Below, in pieces: positions 8,840 through 17,374 of a stretch of DNA of 64,000 nucleotides. Under the pieces are notes generated by a model, which worked only from the letters and a program-made list of their open reading frames with translations, was not told the origin of the DNA and ran no database searches. How positions within the stretch are numbered: position 1 is the stretch's first letter; the number at the start of each line of letters is the position of its first letter. Origin of the DNA: an uncultured Planococcus sp. (lineage in GTDB: Bacteria > Bacillota > Bacilli > Bacillales_A > Planococcaceae); NCBI GenBank assembly GCA_947502505.1, contig CANNAE010000003.1, positions 332,872 to 396,871 of the forward strand, written 5' to 3'. The position numbers were made by a program, and so were the translations under genes.

Positions 8840-8867
8840 AGTATAGTAGTTTTATAGGAATTGTCAA
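8840..8867 (-). promoter_or_regulatory. Promoter of the sulfonate/nitrate-type ABC operon
   Basis: On the minus strand TTGACA (8867-8862), 16-bp spacer, TATACT (8845-8840). The leader is only about 40 bases, too short for an S-box or other known large riboswitch. Confidence 0.75.
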
Positions 8868-8894
8868 TAATTCCCGAGAACTTTTTAAACGAAA

Positions 8895-8920
8895 AAAAGA
8901 GCGGCCATTGCCGCTCTTTT
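8895..8920 (-). terminator. Hairpin terminator
   Basis: AAAAGAGCGGC-CATT-GCCGCTCTTTT, with A/T tracts on both sides. It lies upstream of the ABC promoter and probably acts as a second stop for the peroxiredoxin transcript. Confidence 0.7.
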
Positions 8921-9016
8921 GCTTTTTATTCTCTATTGGATGGGCTGAATGTCATCGACTATTTTAAAAAACGTGCATGCATTGAATGAATGGCCGAAAA
9001 ATGTTTTTAAACATTC

Positions 9017-9047
9017 AAAAACCCCCATCCGGTTAAAGATGGGGGTT
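9017..9047 (-). terminator. Terminator of the peroxiredoxin gene
   Basis: AACCCCCATC and GATGGGGGTT pair around a short loop and are followed by TTTTTG on the minus strand, just after the stop codon. Confidence 0.88.
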
Positions 9048-9052
9048 AGAAA

Positions 9053-9703
9053 TTATTTCAGTTTTTTCAACTCTTCCAATACTTCAGATGGCTCTACGCG
9101 ATCTTTATAATCTGCTTTTGTGTATTCATAAGCGATTGTGCCATCGCTTGCAATGATGTACGTAGCGGATACAGGCAAAGTCCATTCTGCATCGCCATTG
9201 TACTTGTCGACATCTAATTTATTGCCTTTGTAGATATCGATGAGGTAATCCGGCAAGTGATAGACCAAATTGAATTCGTCCGCTACTTTGTTGCCGACAT
9301 CGCTCAACACTTTGTATTCCAAGTCATGCTTTTCCTGGGCCGACATGGAATGGTCAGGAGTCTGCGGGCTGATGGCCAAGAGTTCGGCTCCTGCACCGTG
9401 GATTTCCCCGATGATCTGTTGGTAAGCACGTAGTTCCATATTGCAGTAAGGGCACCAATTGCCACGGTAGAAAGTCAAAATGACTGGGCCTTGCTTCAAT
9501 TGCTCATCAAGCGATACGGAGTTTCCTGCAGCGTCCGGCAAGGTGAAGTTCGGGGCTTTATCGCCTTTTTTCAAGCCTTTGCCCTCATCGGAAGCTTCAA
9601 GTTCAGTGATGGCGTCCTGCATTTGCTGCTGGATTTCCTCTGGTTTTGAAGCCTTGAATTTTTTGATGTATTCGTCGAATTCATGTCTCATTTGTGTTGT
9701 CAT
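9053..9703 (-). CDS. AhpC/TSA-type peroxiredoxin-like protein
   Basis: A 216-residue soluble thioredoxin-fold protein. The first 45 residues are a charged helical extension; the redoxin domain follows (GDKAPNFTLPDAAG, then FYRGNWCPYCNMEL with a CxxC active site). Such proteins reduce peroxides using thioredoxin, and a thioredoxin gene lies 53 bases upstream on the same strand. The start follows AAGGGAGAT. The CxxC in place of a single peroxidatic Cys is typical of this subfamily. Confidence 0.87.
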   Translation of the reverse strand: MTTQMRHEFDEYIKKFKASKPEEIQQQMQDAITELEASDEGKGLKKGDKAPNFTLPDAAGNSVSLDEQLKQGPVILTFYRGNWCPYCNMELRAYQQIIGEIHGAGAELLAISPQTPDHSMSAQEKHDLEYKVLSDVGNKVADEFNLVYHLPDYLIDIYKGNKLDVDKYNGDAEWTLPVSATYIIASDGTIAYEYTKADYKDRVEPSEVLEELKKLK

Positions 9704-9756
9704 CTATATCATCTCCCTTTCGGTAATGGAATGGCTTATCAACTAAAATTTTTCTA

Positions 9757-10071
9757 TTAGACGTGTTTTTCAGCGATAGAAAGGATTTCTTCTTTTGGCT
9801 TGAAGCCTACAGTCGTTTCTTTCAGTTCGCCGTCTTTGAAGAACAATAATGTTGGGATGCTCATGACGCCATACTGTTGGGCCGTTTTTGGGTTTTCGTC
9901 GACATCCAATTGGACGACGCTGATTTTATTGTCGGAATCCTGGTCAATTTCTTCGAGTGCAGGAGCGATCATTTTACAAGGGCCGCACCAAGCTGCTCCC
10001 AGTTCTGCAATGACAGTTCCTTGGCCAGTCACTTCAGTGAATGTGGCATCTGTTACTTCTTTGATAGACAT
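9757..10071 (-). CDS. Thioredoxin
   Basis: A 104-residue protein of normal thioredoxin length with the active site AAWCGPCKMIAP (Cys about residues 29 and 32) and the conserved cis-proline in SIPTLLFF. It is a cytoplasmic disulfide reductant, and its neighbour downstream is a peroxiredoxin that it may reduce. Whether it is the main TrxA or a paralogue cannot be told from the window. Confidence 0.92.
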   Translation of the reverse strand: MSIKEVTDATFTEVTGQGTVIAELGAAWCGPCKMIAPALEEIDQDSDNKISVVQLDVDENPKTAQQYGVMSIPTLLFFKDGELKETTVGFKPKEEILSIAEKHV

Positions 10072-10187
10072 ATAATCTCTCCTCTTCGCTTTTTTCTAAC
10101 CTCTCATGTTTAATCATGTGGTTAGAAAACAACTTTAAAGTATGTTATGATTTACGTCAACGATTAAGTTCCGAGGACGTGAATAAA

Positions 10188-10769
10188 ATGGATGAAAAGA
10201 TTGAAACACAATACCCTTACCTAAGTGATTATTTGTTTTTGAACTTGCTTAACACGACAAAGCGCCAACGAAGCAAGAGAATGGATTTTTTGGTCGATGG
10301 CGGTGGAGTCGGGGAATGGCTGAAACTCATGCAGCAATTGGGGCTGCTCGATTCCCGGCAAGTCGAGAAACTGGCAGAACTGCCTATCGATGCGAGTGTA
10401 TTGCAAGATTTCCGAGTGAGCTGGAGAGCTCATTTATCGCAGTTGGAGATTTCGGAATACCCCTTGGAATCGCTGGCGCACTACGTTCAACAAGCGCCGC
10501 TTTATTTCGATTCGGAATTGACGCCGATTCCAAGTACAGGGGGGACGGCTGGCCTTCTGTCACTCGTGTCATTTGAAATGTTGCGCGGGGCTAAAGATGG
10601 GCTTTTTGAAAAAGTGAAGAAATGCGGCAGCGCGCCTTGCTATAGTTTTTTCGTGGATGTCAGCGGCAAGCGCAAATGGTGTTCCATGGAAGTGTGCGGC
10701 AACCGGGAAAAAGCTAAAAAGCAGTATCTCAAGAAAAAGGATAGCCAAGCCCAGCAGCAACAACAATAA
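10188..10769 (+). CDS. CGNR zinc-finger protein (ABATE family, putative regulator)
   Basis: A 193-residue protein. The C-terminal CGNR zinc finger is clear: CGSAPCYSFFVD followed by KRKWCSMEVCGNREK, four Cys for zinc plus the CGNR box. The N-terminal 130 residues fit the stress-associated ABATE-type domain that accompanies this finger. The tail ends with a run of Gln. Proteins of this type are presumed DNA-binding regulators; the target is unknown. I chose the ATG at 10188 with GAGG 10 bases upstream over a frame extension to 10116. It is divergent from the thioredoxin gene. Confidence 0.82.
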   Translation: MDEKIETQYPYLSDYLFLNLLNTTKRQRSKRMDFLVDGGGVGEWLKLMQQLGLLDSRQVEKLAELPIDASVLQDFRVSWRAHLSQLEISEYPLESLAHYVQQAPLYFDSELTPIPSTGGTAGLLSLVSFEMLRGAKDGLFEKVKKCGSAPCYSFFVDVSGKRKWCSMEVCGNREKAKKQYLKKKDSQAQQQQQ

Positions 10770-10780
10770 AAGTTCAACGC

Positions 10781-10816
10781 AAAAAAGCTCCCGCTTAGTT
10801 TGGCGGGAGCTTTTTT
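10781..10816. terminator. Bidirectional terminator between the CGNR gene and cysK
   Basis: AAAAAAGCTCCCGC and GCGGGAGCTTTTTT form a symmetric stem with A and T tracts, serving two convergent genes. Confidence 0.92.
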
Positions 10817-10826
10817 CATAGATCAC

Positions 10827-11744
10827 TTATTCAAATAGGTTCATGCTTAAATAACGTTCTCCGGTGTCCGGCGCAATGCATAATACTTTTTTTCCGGAGC
10901 CGAGCCGTTTGGCGATTTCGATGGCAGCATAAATGGTCGCGCCGGCAGAAGGGCCGACAAAGACGCCTTCTTCCCGTGCGGCGCGGCGGAACATGTCGAT
11001 CGCGTGTTCATCTTCAATCGCCATGATTTCGTCGTAGATGGAAGTGTTCAAAGTATCCGGCACAAACCCGGGGCTGGTGCCGACCAATTTATGCTTGCCG
11101 GGCTTGCCGCCTGAAAGGACAGGAGAGCCTTTTGGTTCGACCACTGTGATGTGGAGGTTCGGCAAATGCGCCTTCAAGGTTTCACCGGTTCCGGTGATCG
11201 TGCCGCCTGTCCCGGCAGAAGCGACAAATGCATCAAGTTCCCCGTCCATTTGCTCGAGGATCTCCAATGCCGTCGTGCCGCGATGGGCATCTGGGTTGGA
11301 TGGATTCTCAAACTGCTGGGGAATATAGCTTCCGGGAATCGTCTCGCGCAATTCCAGCGCTTTCTGGATCGCGCCGGGCATTTTATCGTCACTTGCCGTC
11401 AAGACGACTTCCGAACCGAAAGCCTTAAGCAAGTTGATGCGCTCTTGTGTGGCATTATCCGGCAGCACGAGGATGGAGCGATAGCCTTTCGCCGCAGCGA
11501 CCATTGCCAGGCCGATGCCGGTATTGCCGCTGGTCGGTTCGATGATGGTCGATCCTTGCTTTAGCTCCCCGGATTCTTCGGCTTGCTTGATCATATTATA
11601 AGCCGCCCGGTCCTTGACGCTTTTCGTCGGGTTGAACATTTCAAGTTTTACGTAGACGTCCGCTGCGCCTTCAGGGACGATGCGGTTCAATTTAACGACC
11701 GGCGTATCGCCGATCAGGTCTGTAATGGAATCATATGGTTTCAT
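10827..11744 (-). CDS. cysK: Cysteine synthase (O-acetylserine sulfhydrylase)
   Basis: A 305-residue PLP enzyme making L-cysteine from O-acetylserine and sulfide. The PLP lysine is in NPTKSVKDRAAY (about residue 43), the phosphate/substrate loop is TSGNTGIG, and the glycine-rich PLP phosphate site is GTGGTITGTG. Length is normal. The start follows AACCTTTC poorly, but the N-terminus (YDSITDLIGDTPVVKLN) is the usual one. Monocistronic. Confidence 0.94.
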   Translation of the reverse strand: MKPYDSITDLIGDTPVVKLNRIVPEGAADVYVKLEMFNPTKSVKDRAAYNMIKQAEESGELKQGSTIIEPTSGNTGIGLAMVAAAKGYRSILVLPDNATQERINLLKAFGSEVVLTASDDKMPGAIQKALELRETIPGSYIPQQFENPSNPDAHRGTTALEILEQMDGELDAFVASAGTGGTITGTGETLKAHLPNLHITVVEPKGSPVLSGGKPGKHKLVGTSPGFVPDTLNTSIYDEIMAIEDEHAIDMFRRAAREEGVFVGPSAGATIYAAIEIAKRLGSGKKVLCIAPDTGERYLSMNLFE

Positions 11745-11995
11745 CAGGTAAACAACCTTTCTCTATCGGGTATGAAGGATATTATCTTCCATTGTAGTAC
11801 AAAGCGGAAAGCTGTGCCATTCGCTTGTTTCAGGAACTGGAAAGCCGCTCAATATAATATAGAAGGAAGTTTACCATCGCTTAGGCTGTTTAATAAGCAA
11901 AACGGAGTGAAATCTTCGACAAAACGCCAAAGAGTAGCGTACTATTTTGGTAACGGGAAATCGTTTGAATCATCGAATGGAAAGTAGGGACAGAC

Positions 11996-12652
11996 GTGAA
12001 AAAACAAATAGTGGTAATCGGGCTTGGTCGCTTTGGCAGCAGTGTCTGCAAAGAACTCTACGGAATGGGGCATGACATCATGGCGATCGATTCCAATCCG
12101 GAAACGGTCAGCACGATGTCCGACTATGCGAGCCATACGGCAACGGCCGATGCAACGGATGAAGGCAGCTTAAAATCACTCGGCGTCCGGAATTTCGAAT
12201 ATGCCATCGTCGCAATCGGCGATGACTTGCAAGCGAGTGTTTTGTGCACGCTCATGCTGAAAGAACTCGGCGTGCCCAAAGTTTGGGTGAAAGCGCGTGA
12301 TCAGCAGCACCAAAAAATCCTGGAACGCATCGGGGCGGACCGCGTCATCCAGCCGGAATATGAAATGGGTGTCCGGACAGCGCATCACATCGATTCGGAA
12401 AAAGTGGTCGATTACATCAATCTATCAGACAACTACAGCATCATTGAATTGGCGGCATCCAAAAAAGTAATCGGCAAAACACTTGGGGAATTGAATATCC
12501 GCAAAGATTACGGCTGCATGATTTTGGCGATCAAACACGGCGAGGATGTCAATATCGCCCCGCTGCTTGAAGACCAAGTGGAAGCAGGGGATATTTTAAT
12601 TGCGATGGGGCATAAAGACGACCTCAAACGCTTTGAAGACAAAGGGCTATAA
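11996..12652 (+). CDS. KtrA/KtrC-type potassium channel regulatory subunit
   Basis: A 218-residue cytoplasmic protein with an N-terminal RCK_N Rossmann domain (VIGLGRFGSSVCKELYGMGH) and a C-terminal RCK_C domain from about residue 135. It gates a KtrB/KtrD membrane subunit in response to nucleotides such as ATP/ADP and c-di-AMP. No membrane subunit is adjacent, as with the solitary ktrC of Bacillus subtilis, so the partner is encoded elsewhere. GTG start with AGTAGGGA upstream. I saw no recognisable c-di-AMP riboswitch in the leader. Confidence 0.9.
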   Translation: MKKQIVVIGLGRFGSSVCKELYGMGHDIMAIDSNPETVSTMSDYASHTATADATDEGSLKSLGVRNFEYAIVAIGDDLQASVLCTLMLKELGVPKVWVKARDQQHQKILERIGADRVIQPEYEMGVRTAHHIDSEKVVDYINLSDNYSIIELAASKKVIGKTLGELNIRKDYGCMILAIKHGEDVNIAPLLEDQVEAGDILIAMGHKDDLKRFEDKGL

Positions 12653-12686
12653 CCCTAGCCCAAGCGATGATAAAGGCGGTGGCTGA

Positions 12687-13352
12687 ATGAAAGTACGGAT
12701 TGATTGGACGTATAAATCACCGAAGAACCAAGTGGTGGAATTTCTCTCCGAAGAACTTGAAGCAAGAGAAGCGCTAGTAGTGGCACAGGACCTTGAACGC
12801 ACCGGGCGCACGAAACGCCTTCAATTCGCTGACCGCCACAACAGCAATTGGAGCCTGAAAGAGTTGAAAAACTACGTCAAGGAAGTGGAAACGGAGCCTC
12901 ATGAAGTGGTGGTGTATTTCGATGGGGGCTTTGACCTCCAGACGAAACGGGCAGGGCTTGGCTGCGCCATTTACTTTAAGCAAAACGGCAAGGAATACCG
13001 CAAAAGGAAAAACGCCGCCATCGATGAAATCGATTCGAATAACGAAGCGGAATATGCGGCGCTGTCGATGGCTGTCCAGGAAATCGAGATACTGGGCGCC
13101 CATCATCTGCCGGTCCGTTTTATTGGGGATTCAAGAACGCTGGTCAACCAGATGAGCGGGGAATGGGCGGTGCCGGAACAAAGCTTGGCGAAATGGGCTG
13201 ACCGGATCGACCAGCGATTGGAGAAAATCGGCATCCGCCCCGAATATGAATTCGTTCCAAGGAGAGAAAACGCAGAAGCGGACCGCCTGGCGACACAAGC
13301 ACTTAATGGGACTGTAGTTGAAAGCTTGATCGACTTGAATGCAGAAAATTGA
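12687..13352 (+). CDS. RNase H-like (reverse-transcriptase-like family) protein
   Basis: A 221-residue protein: residues 1-65 are a small N-terminal domain, and residues 72-210 are an RNase HI fold. Acidic catalytic residues are present: YFDGG, NNEAEYAAL, IGDSRTL and ENAEADRLA. This resembles Bacillus YpeP-like proteins, which may cut RNA in RNA/DNA hybrids. It sits 34 bases after the Ktr-like gene and ends with a terminator. Activity is not certain from sequence alone. Confidence 0.83.
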   Translation: MKVRIDWTYKSPKNQVVEFLSEELEAREALVVAQDLERTGRTKRLQFADRHNSNWSLKELKNYVKEVETEPHEVVVYFDGGFDLQTKRAGLGCAIYFKQNGKEYRKRKNAAIDEIDSNNEAEYAALSMAVQEIEILGAHHLPVRFIGDSRTLVNQMSGEWAVPEQSLAKWADRIDQRLEKIGIRPEYEFVPRRENAEADRLATQALNGTVVESLIDLNAEN

Positions 13353-13365
13353 ACAAGTATCCGTG

Positions 13366-13399
13366 AGTTGCCAGGAATAATAAATTCTGGCAACTTTTT
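13366..13399 (+). terminator. Intrinsic terminator
   Basis: AGTTGCCAG and CTGGCAACT form the stem, followed by TTTT. Confidence 0.85.
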
Positions 13400-13547
13400 C
13401 TATTCTATGTAAGTTTGCATCACTTTCCATGACCAATCACTCAAATTTATCAGAAAAGTGTGAAAGTTGTTGAAATTAATCCGTTTAGGGTGTATAAATG
13501 AGGTGTACAAAAGTTATACAAATACTATATGGAAAGAGGTTGGACAA

Positions 13548-14348
13548 ATGAAGAAACTCTCTGTCTCTCTTGTCGCGATGCTCGTATTGCTCTCACTTTT
13601 CGGTTCGTTGGTTATGGCTGACAACCATGGCGAGATGGCAAAAGTGCGGGTGCTGCACGCATCGCCTGACGCTCCTGCAGTAGACGTATACGTCAACGGC
13701 GATTTAACGCTCGAAGAAGTACCGTTCAAAACGGATTCCGGATATTTGGAAGTCCCGGCTGGAACACATGATGTAGAAGTATTCGCTGCTGGCACTGAAT
13801 ATGCAGCGGGAGAAGGCGTCTTGCAGGCTGACTTGGAAGTGGAAGCTGGCAAGGCTTACACAGTAGCTGCCGCAAACCTCTTGGAGTCCATCGAATTTGT
13901 CGTCGCTGAAGATTCCATGGAAGTGACAGAAGGCCAAGCGAAGATTCGCGTGGGCCATTTGTCGCCGGATGCTCCAGCAGTTGACGTTGGCATCATCGGT
14001 GGCGATGCCTTGTTCAGCGGAGCCGAGTTCCCGGGAATCACGGATTATGCTGAAGTAGCCCCTGACACGTATGATTTGGAAATCCGCTTGCCGGATGGTA
14101 CGCAAGTCTTGCCGCTAGAAGGAACTGAACTGGCTGCAGATACAGTCTACTCGGTCTTTGCGGTCAACACAGTCGATTCGCTTGAAGTGATCGCGCTTGT
14201 CGATTACGAAGCGGCTGCTTCGCCGGATGAAATGCCGACGACGGGCCTTGGCACACCGCAACAACCCCAGTCTATGTGGTTGCTGATCGGCGGCGCATTG
14301 GTCTTGATTGCAGCTAGCGGATTTGTGTGGAGAAAACGATTTCAATAA
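13548..14348 (+). CDS. DUF4397 cell-wall protein with MPTTG sorting signal
   Basis: A 266-residue secreted protein. Residues 1-24 are a signal peptide. Two DUF4397 repeats follow, each beginning with a near-identical stretch (VRVLHASPDAPAVDVYVNG and IRVGHLSPDAPAVDVGI). The C-terminus is a classic sorting signal: MPTTG at residues 229-233, a hydrophobic segment and the basic tail RKRFQ. It should be anchored to peptidoglycan by the sortase encoded immediately downstream. The true start is the ATG at 13548 after GAAAGAGG, 27 codons inside the longer open frame. Function of DUF4397 is unknown. Confidence 0.88.
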   Translation: MKKLSVSLVAMLVLLSLFGSLVMADNHGEMAKVRVLHASPDAPAVDVYVNGDLTLEEVPFKTDSGYLEVPAGTHDVEVFAAGTEYAAGEGVLQADLEVEAGKAYTVAAANLLESIEFVVAEDSMEVTEGQAKIRVGHLSPDAPAVDVGIIGGDALFSGAEFPGITDYAEVAPDTYDLEIRLPDGTQVLPLEGTELAADTVYSVFAVNTVDSLEVIALVDYEAAASPDEMPTTGLGTPQQPQSMWLLIGGALVLIAASGFVWRKRFQ

Positions 14349-15003
14349 ATTTGCTTTATTCCTCGCTGCAGTATTTCTTGCAGGCTGCACGTCACCACAG
14401 GACGAAGTGAGCTTACGCAGTGAGGAAGTCGGCTTTGCCGTCAAGGCAGAGCCTGCTTGGACCGAACAACCGGAACCGGCAGAGAAGGTAAAAGAGATAA
14501 AGCCAACTGAAACGCCAGCGAAGCAAGCGCCCAACCCGATCAATGAACTGAATCAGCCAGGCATCGCACCAGAAGCTTTGGCGATTCCGTCCATTGGGCT
14601 GGAAGCGGATATCACGCATCTTGGCGTCACGGATACGGGGGAAATGGCCGTCCCGGATAACGGCGATGAACTGAGCTGGTTCTCGCCCGGTTACCGTCCC
14701 GGGCAACGAGGGCGGGCCGTCATTGCAGGTCATGTTGATGATTTGGACGGGCCGGCCGTCTTTTGGGACTTGACGGAGCTCGAGCCAGGAGATGAAATTC
14801 TCGTTTCCGGCGAAGATCGCGAGCTGCGCTTTAAGGTCCATAAGATGGAATCGGTGCCGCTCGATTTGGCCGATGTCGATTCGGTCTTCGGTTATCATTC
14901 ATCTCCGGAACTGGTGTTGATTACGTGTTCCGGAACCTATGATTACGATAGGGGGACGCGGGAAGAACGCTTAATCGTTTACGCGTCGCTGTCGGAAGAA
15001 TAA
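14308..15003 (+). CDS. Class F-like sortase, probable lipoprotein
   Basis: A transpeptidase with the sortase catalytic set: His in IAGHVDD, Cys in VLITCSG and Arg in TREERLIVYA. A short hydrophobic segment ends in FLAGC, a lipobox, so the enzyme may be lipid-anchored rather than held by a membrane helix. A Pro/Glu-rich linker (about residues 45-85) precedes the catalytic domain. It overlaps the end of the DUF4397 gene, the likely substrate, in another reading frame. The start is uncertain: TTG at 14308 or TTG at 14323 with AGCGGA upstream; no ATG is available. Translation is probably coupled to the upstream gene. Confidence 0.82.
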   Translation: MQLADLCGENDFNKFALFLAAVFLAGCTSPQDEVSLRSEEVGFAVKAEPAWTEQPEPAEKVKEIKPTETPAKQAPNPINELNQPGIAPEALAIPSIGLEADITHLGVTDTGEMAVPDNGDELSWFSPGYRPGQRGRAVIAGHVDDLDGPAVFWDLTELEPGDEILVSGEDRELRFKVHKMESVPLDLADVDSVFGYHSSPELVLITCSGTYDYDRGTREERLIVYASLSEE

Positions 15004-15005
15004 GA

Positions 15006-15031
15006 AGGCGTCTCTTCGGAGGCGTTTTTTT
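15006..15031 (+). terminator. Intrinsic terminator of the sortase gene
   Basis: CGTCTC-TTCG-GAGGCG (one GU pair) followed by seven T. Confidence 0.8.
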
Positions 15032-15219
15032 ATGGCTTCGTTTAGTTATCGCCTGGAGAGGCTTTGGCGAAGGATGGCGTCACATTTTAGCAACAAAGCT
15101 TAATGGGCGGCGGGATTGAATCGTCACTTCCGGATACGCGCATGATATAATTGGACGGAACTGTTTGGCGCAAGGCGCGCCGGTTACATCAGATTTTATA
15201 AGGAGTCGTCTATCGCCCT

Positions 15220-16023
15220 ATGAAGGAATCATTGAAGCGGATCGTGGAAAGTGCGCGGTTCAATACGTTTATTACTGTTTTAATTTTAATCAATGCACTG
15301 CTGGTCGGCTTGGAGACTTATCCGGCCATTGCAGACAATTACGGCTCTTGGCTATTGGTATTGGATATCATCATCCTGTCCTTTTTCACCTTGGAAATAC
15401 TCGCCAAGCTGTTCGTGTACCGGTCGAAATTCTTCGGCAATGCGTGGAATAACTTCGATTTCCTCATCGTTGTCGGAAGCCTTATCCTGTACAATTCTTC
15501 CTTTATTAGTGTGTTGCGGATTTTCCGGGTACTGCGCGTATTGCGGACCGTCTCGACCATTCCTTCGCTGCGCCGTGTCGTGACCGCTTTGTTTATGGCG
15601 ATACCGACAATCACTAGCGTCATCTTGCTGATGTCGATCATTTTTTACGTTTATGCCGTTATCGGCACTTTTTTCTATGCAGATATTGAACCCGAGTATT
15701 TCGGAGACCTTGGGCTTTCGCTCATTTCCTTGTTCCAGATCTTCACCTTGGAGTCATGGGCTAGCGGCATATTCCGCCCGGTCTTTGCGGCAGAGCCATG
15801 GTCTTGGCTGTATTTCATCTCTTTTATCATCGTTTCGACTTTCCTGATGATCAACTTGATCGTCGGGGAAATCGTCAACAACGCACAGAAGATTTCAGAT
15901 GAAATCGATAAGGAGACGGCTGAACTAGAAGGCATTAAAGAAGATACATCGGAAATCGAAGGCTTGAGAAAAGAAGTCGGCGAACTGAAAAGCATGATTC
16001 AAACACTTGTCGACCGAAAATAA
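15220..16023 (+). CDS. Bacterial voltage-gated sodium channel (NaChBac/NavBac type)
   Basis: A 267-residue single-domain channel subunit that would form tetramers. Segments S1-S6 are visible. S4 carries Arg at residues 100, 103, 106 and 109 with three-residue spacing. The selectivity filter TLESWAS (176-182) is the one known from NaChBac, which conducts Na+. Residues 220-265 form an acidic neck and a heptad coiled coil for assembly. The ribosome site AAGGAG lies about 14 bases before the ATG, a little far. In alkaliphilic relatives such channels serve pH homeostasis and motility. Its terminator is duplicated by repeat copy 2. Confidence 0.94.
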   Translation: MKESLKRIVESARFNTFITVLILINALLVGLETYPAIADNYGSWLLVLDIIILSFFTLEILAKLFVYRSKFFGNAWNNFDFLIVVGSLILYNSSFISVLRIFRVLRVLRTVSTIPSLRRVVTALFMAIPTITSVILLMSIIFYVYAVIGTFFYADIEPEYFGDLGLSLISLFQIFTLESWASGIFRPVFAAEPWSWLYFISFIIVSTFLMINLIVGEIVNNAQKISDEIDKETAELEGIKEDTSEIEGLRKEVGELKSMIQTLVDRK

Positions 16024-16029
16024 GCAAAA

Positions 16030-16066
16030 CAAAAAGAAGCTGCCAGTTCCAGGCGGCTTCTTTTTT
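16030..16066 (+). terminator. Terminator of the sodium-channel gene (left target duplication of repeat copy 2)
   Basis: GAAGCTGCC and GGCGGCTTC pair, followed by TTTTTT. The same 37 bases occur exactly at 16450-16486. Confidence 0.92.
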
Positions 16067-16449
16067 CAGGCTGTCGAAAAATTTTAAAACTCGCATTTTC
16101 CGAAGCTTATCGCTCGCTTTCCGTGGGGCGGGCATCGAGCCTCCTCACCCGCTATCGAAACCCTTGTGCTTCCACATCTGCCAGCAGACGCGGCGCAAAT
16201 GAATGGGCTAAGCGCAGCTTAGCCCATTCATTGTCTGCGGGGTCTCTCAAACCCGCTAGTCCCACAGGAAAGATAAGGTCGACCTACGGGAGACCTTATC
16301 TTTGCGAAGTAATGCGAAGCATTATTGAGCAGAAGAGCTTACGAGCGAACGCTTCTCCAAACACTAAGATAATTCGTTGGTTTTTTCATTGTGGAATAGT
16401 GTCATACTCTTTTTATTAGTAGAGGATTGTAGACTTCTTCAACATTCTG
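16067..16449 (+). repeat. Terminator-associated modular repeat (MITE-like), copy 2
   Basis: A 383-bp ORF-less element, the longest copy. It starts CAGGCTGTCGA and ends CTTCAACATTCTG. Two extra hairpin modules distinguish it: one near 16180-16240 contains the palindrome GAATGGGCTAAGC / GCTTAGCCCATTC, and one near 16268-16345 contains AAGATAAGGTCGACC / GGAGACCTTATCTT and is shared with copy 3. It is bracketed by a perfect 37-bp direct duplication of the channel-gene terminator (16030-16066 and 16450-16486). The right-hand duplicate acts as terminator for the convergent LysR gene. Confidence 0.9.
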
Positions 16450-16486
16450 CAAAAAGAAGCTGCCAGTTCCAGGCGGCTTCTTTTTT
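16450..16486. terminator. Duplicated terminator right of repeat copy 2
   Basis: Exact 37-base copy of 16030-16066. On the minus strand it lies just after the stop of the LysR gene, with the A-run giving a T-run for that gene. Confidence 0.88.
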
Positions 16487-16492
16487 GGTGGC

Positions 16493-17374
16493 TTAAACTT
16501 TCGGGAGCTGGTTGACGAGTGTGATGAACTCGCGGGAAACATATGGCACGTAGCGGTTTTTGGCCATGATGATGCCAAGCCGCCATGGAAAAGTCTGGGT
16601 GAGGGAAATGGTCTTGAACGGCCCGTACTTCACGCGGTCGCAAATCAATTTTGGCATCAAGGTGACCCCCAGGTTTTTTTCGACCATGCCCACGATAAAG
16701 TCCCATTGGGAGCTTTCATAGGCAACTTTCGGCTCGAACCCTTCGCTGCGGCAAAACTCGACGGTTCGCCCATTGAGTGTGAATTCTTTGCTGAGCAGGA
16801 GAAATGGATCGTCCTTAAAATCGATCAAGTCACGCGTTTCCCGATCGGCGAGTGGGTGGTCTTCGTGAACGAGCAGCTTGATTTCCTGGGAAACGAAAGG
16901 GATGACGTCAAAGCGTTCGGCATCGACCGGCAGCATGACGAATCCTAGGTCAACTTCACCATCTGCCACTTTTTCTTCCACTTTCTTGGCGCCGTCTTCA
17001 ACGAGGATGACGCTCACATCAGGATAGCGGGATTGGAACTCGGCGATGATGGTCGGGAAAAACAAAGTGCTGATGACAGGCGGCAAGCCGATGGTGATCT
17101 TGCCTTTGTTCAAATTCATGATGTCATAGAGCGAGGAAGACAAGTCATCGAGGCTATTGACGATTTTCTGCGCCTGGATGAAAACGACTTCCCCGGCGTC
17201 AGTCAAACGCACTTTGCGCGAAGAGCGGTCGAATAGGGAAACCTCCATTTCAATCTCCAGGTTCTTGACCATTTTGCTGAGTGTCGGCTGTGTTACATGA
17301 AGAGCTTGCGCTGCTTTGGTAAAGCTCTGGTGCTTGGCTACTTCGATAAAATAACTGAGTTGGCGTATATCCAT
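16493..17374 (-). CDS. LysR-family transcriptional regulator
   Basis: A 293-residue regulator with an N-terminal winged helix (residues 1-60, AKHQSFTKAAQALHVTQPTLS) and a C-terminal effector domain. It is divergent from a GntP-type permease and 3-hydroxybutyrate dehydrogenase across a 197-bp gap, the normal arrangement for a LysR protein that controls its neighbours. The effector is therefore probably 3-hydroxybutyrate or a derivative; that is inference. The ATG follows AAGGGGCTTTAAT. Confidence 0.9.
   Translation of the reverse strand: MDIRQLSYFIEVAKHQSFTKAAQALHVTQPTLSKMVKNLEIEMEVSLFDRSSRKVRLTDAGEVVFIQAQKIVNSLDDLSSSLYDIMNLNKGKITIGLPPVISTLFFPTIIAEFQSRYPDVSVILVEDGAKKVEEKVADGEVDLGFVMLPVDAERFDVIPFVSQEIKLLVHEDHPLADRETRDLIDFKDDPFLLLSKEFTLNGRTVEFCRSEGFEPKVAYESSQWDFIVGMVEKNLGVTLMPKLICDRVKYGPFKTISLTQTFPWRLGIIMAKNRYVPYVSREFITLVNQLPKV

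Noticed and set aside
16030..16486. Assembly or tandem-duplication artefact as the cause of duplicated terminators
   Set aside because: Four independent loci with different terminators show the same pattern around related elements, and one pair has diverged, so an artefact is unlikely.
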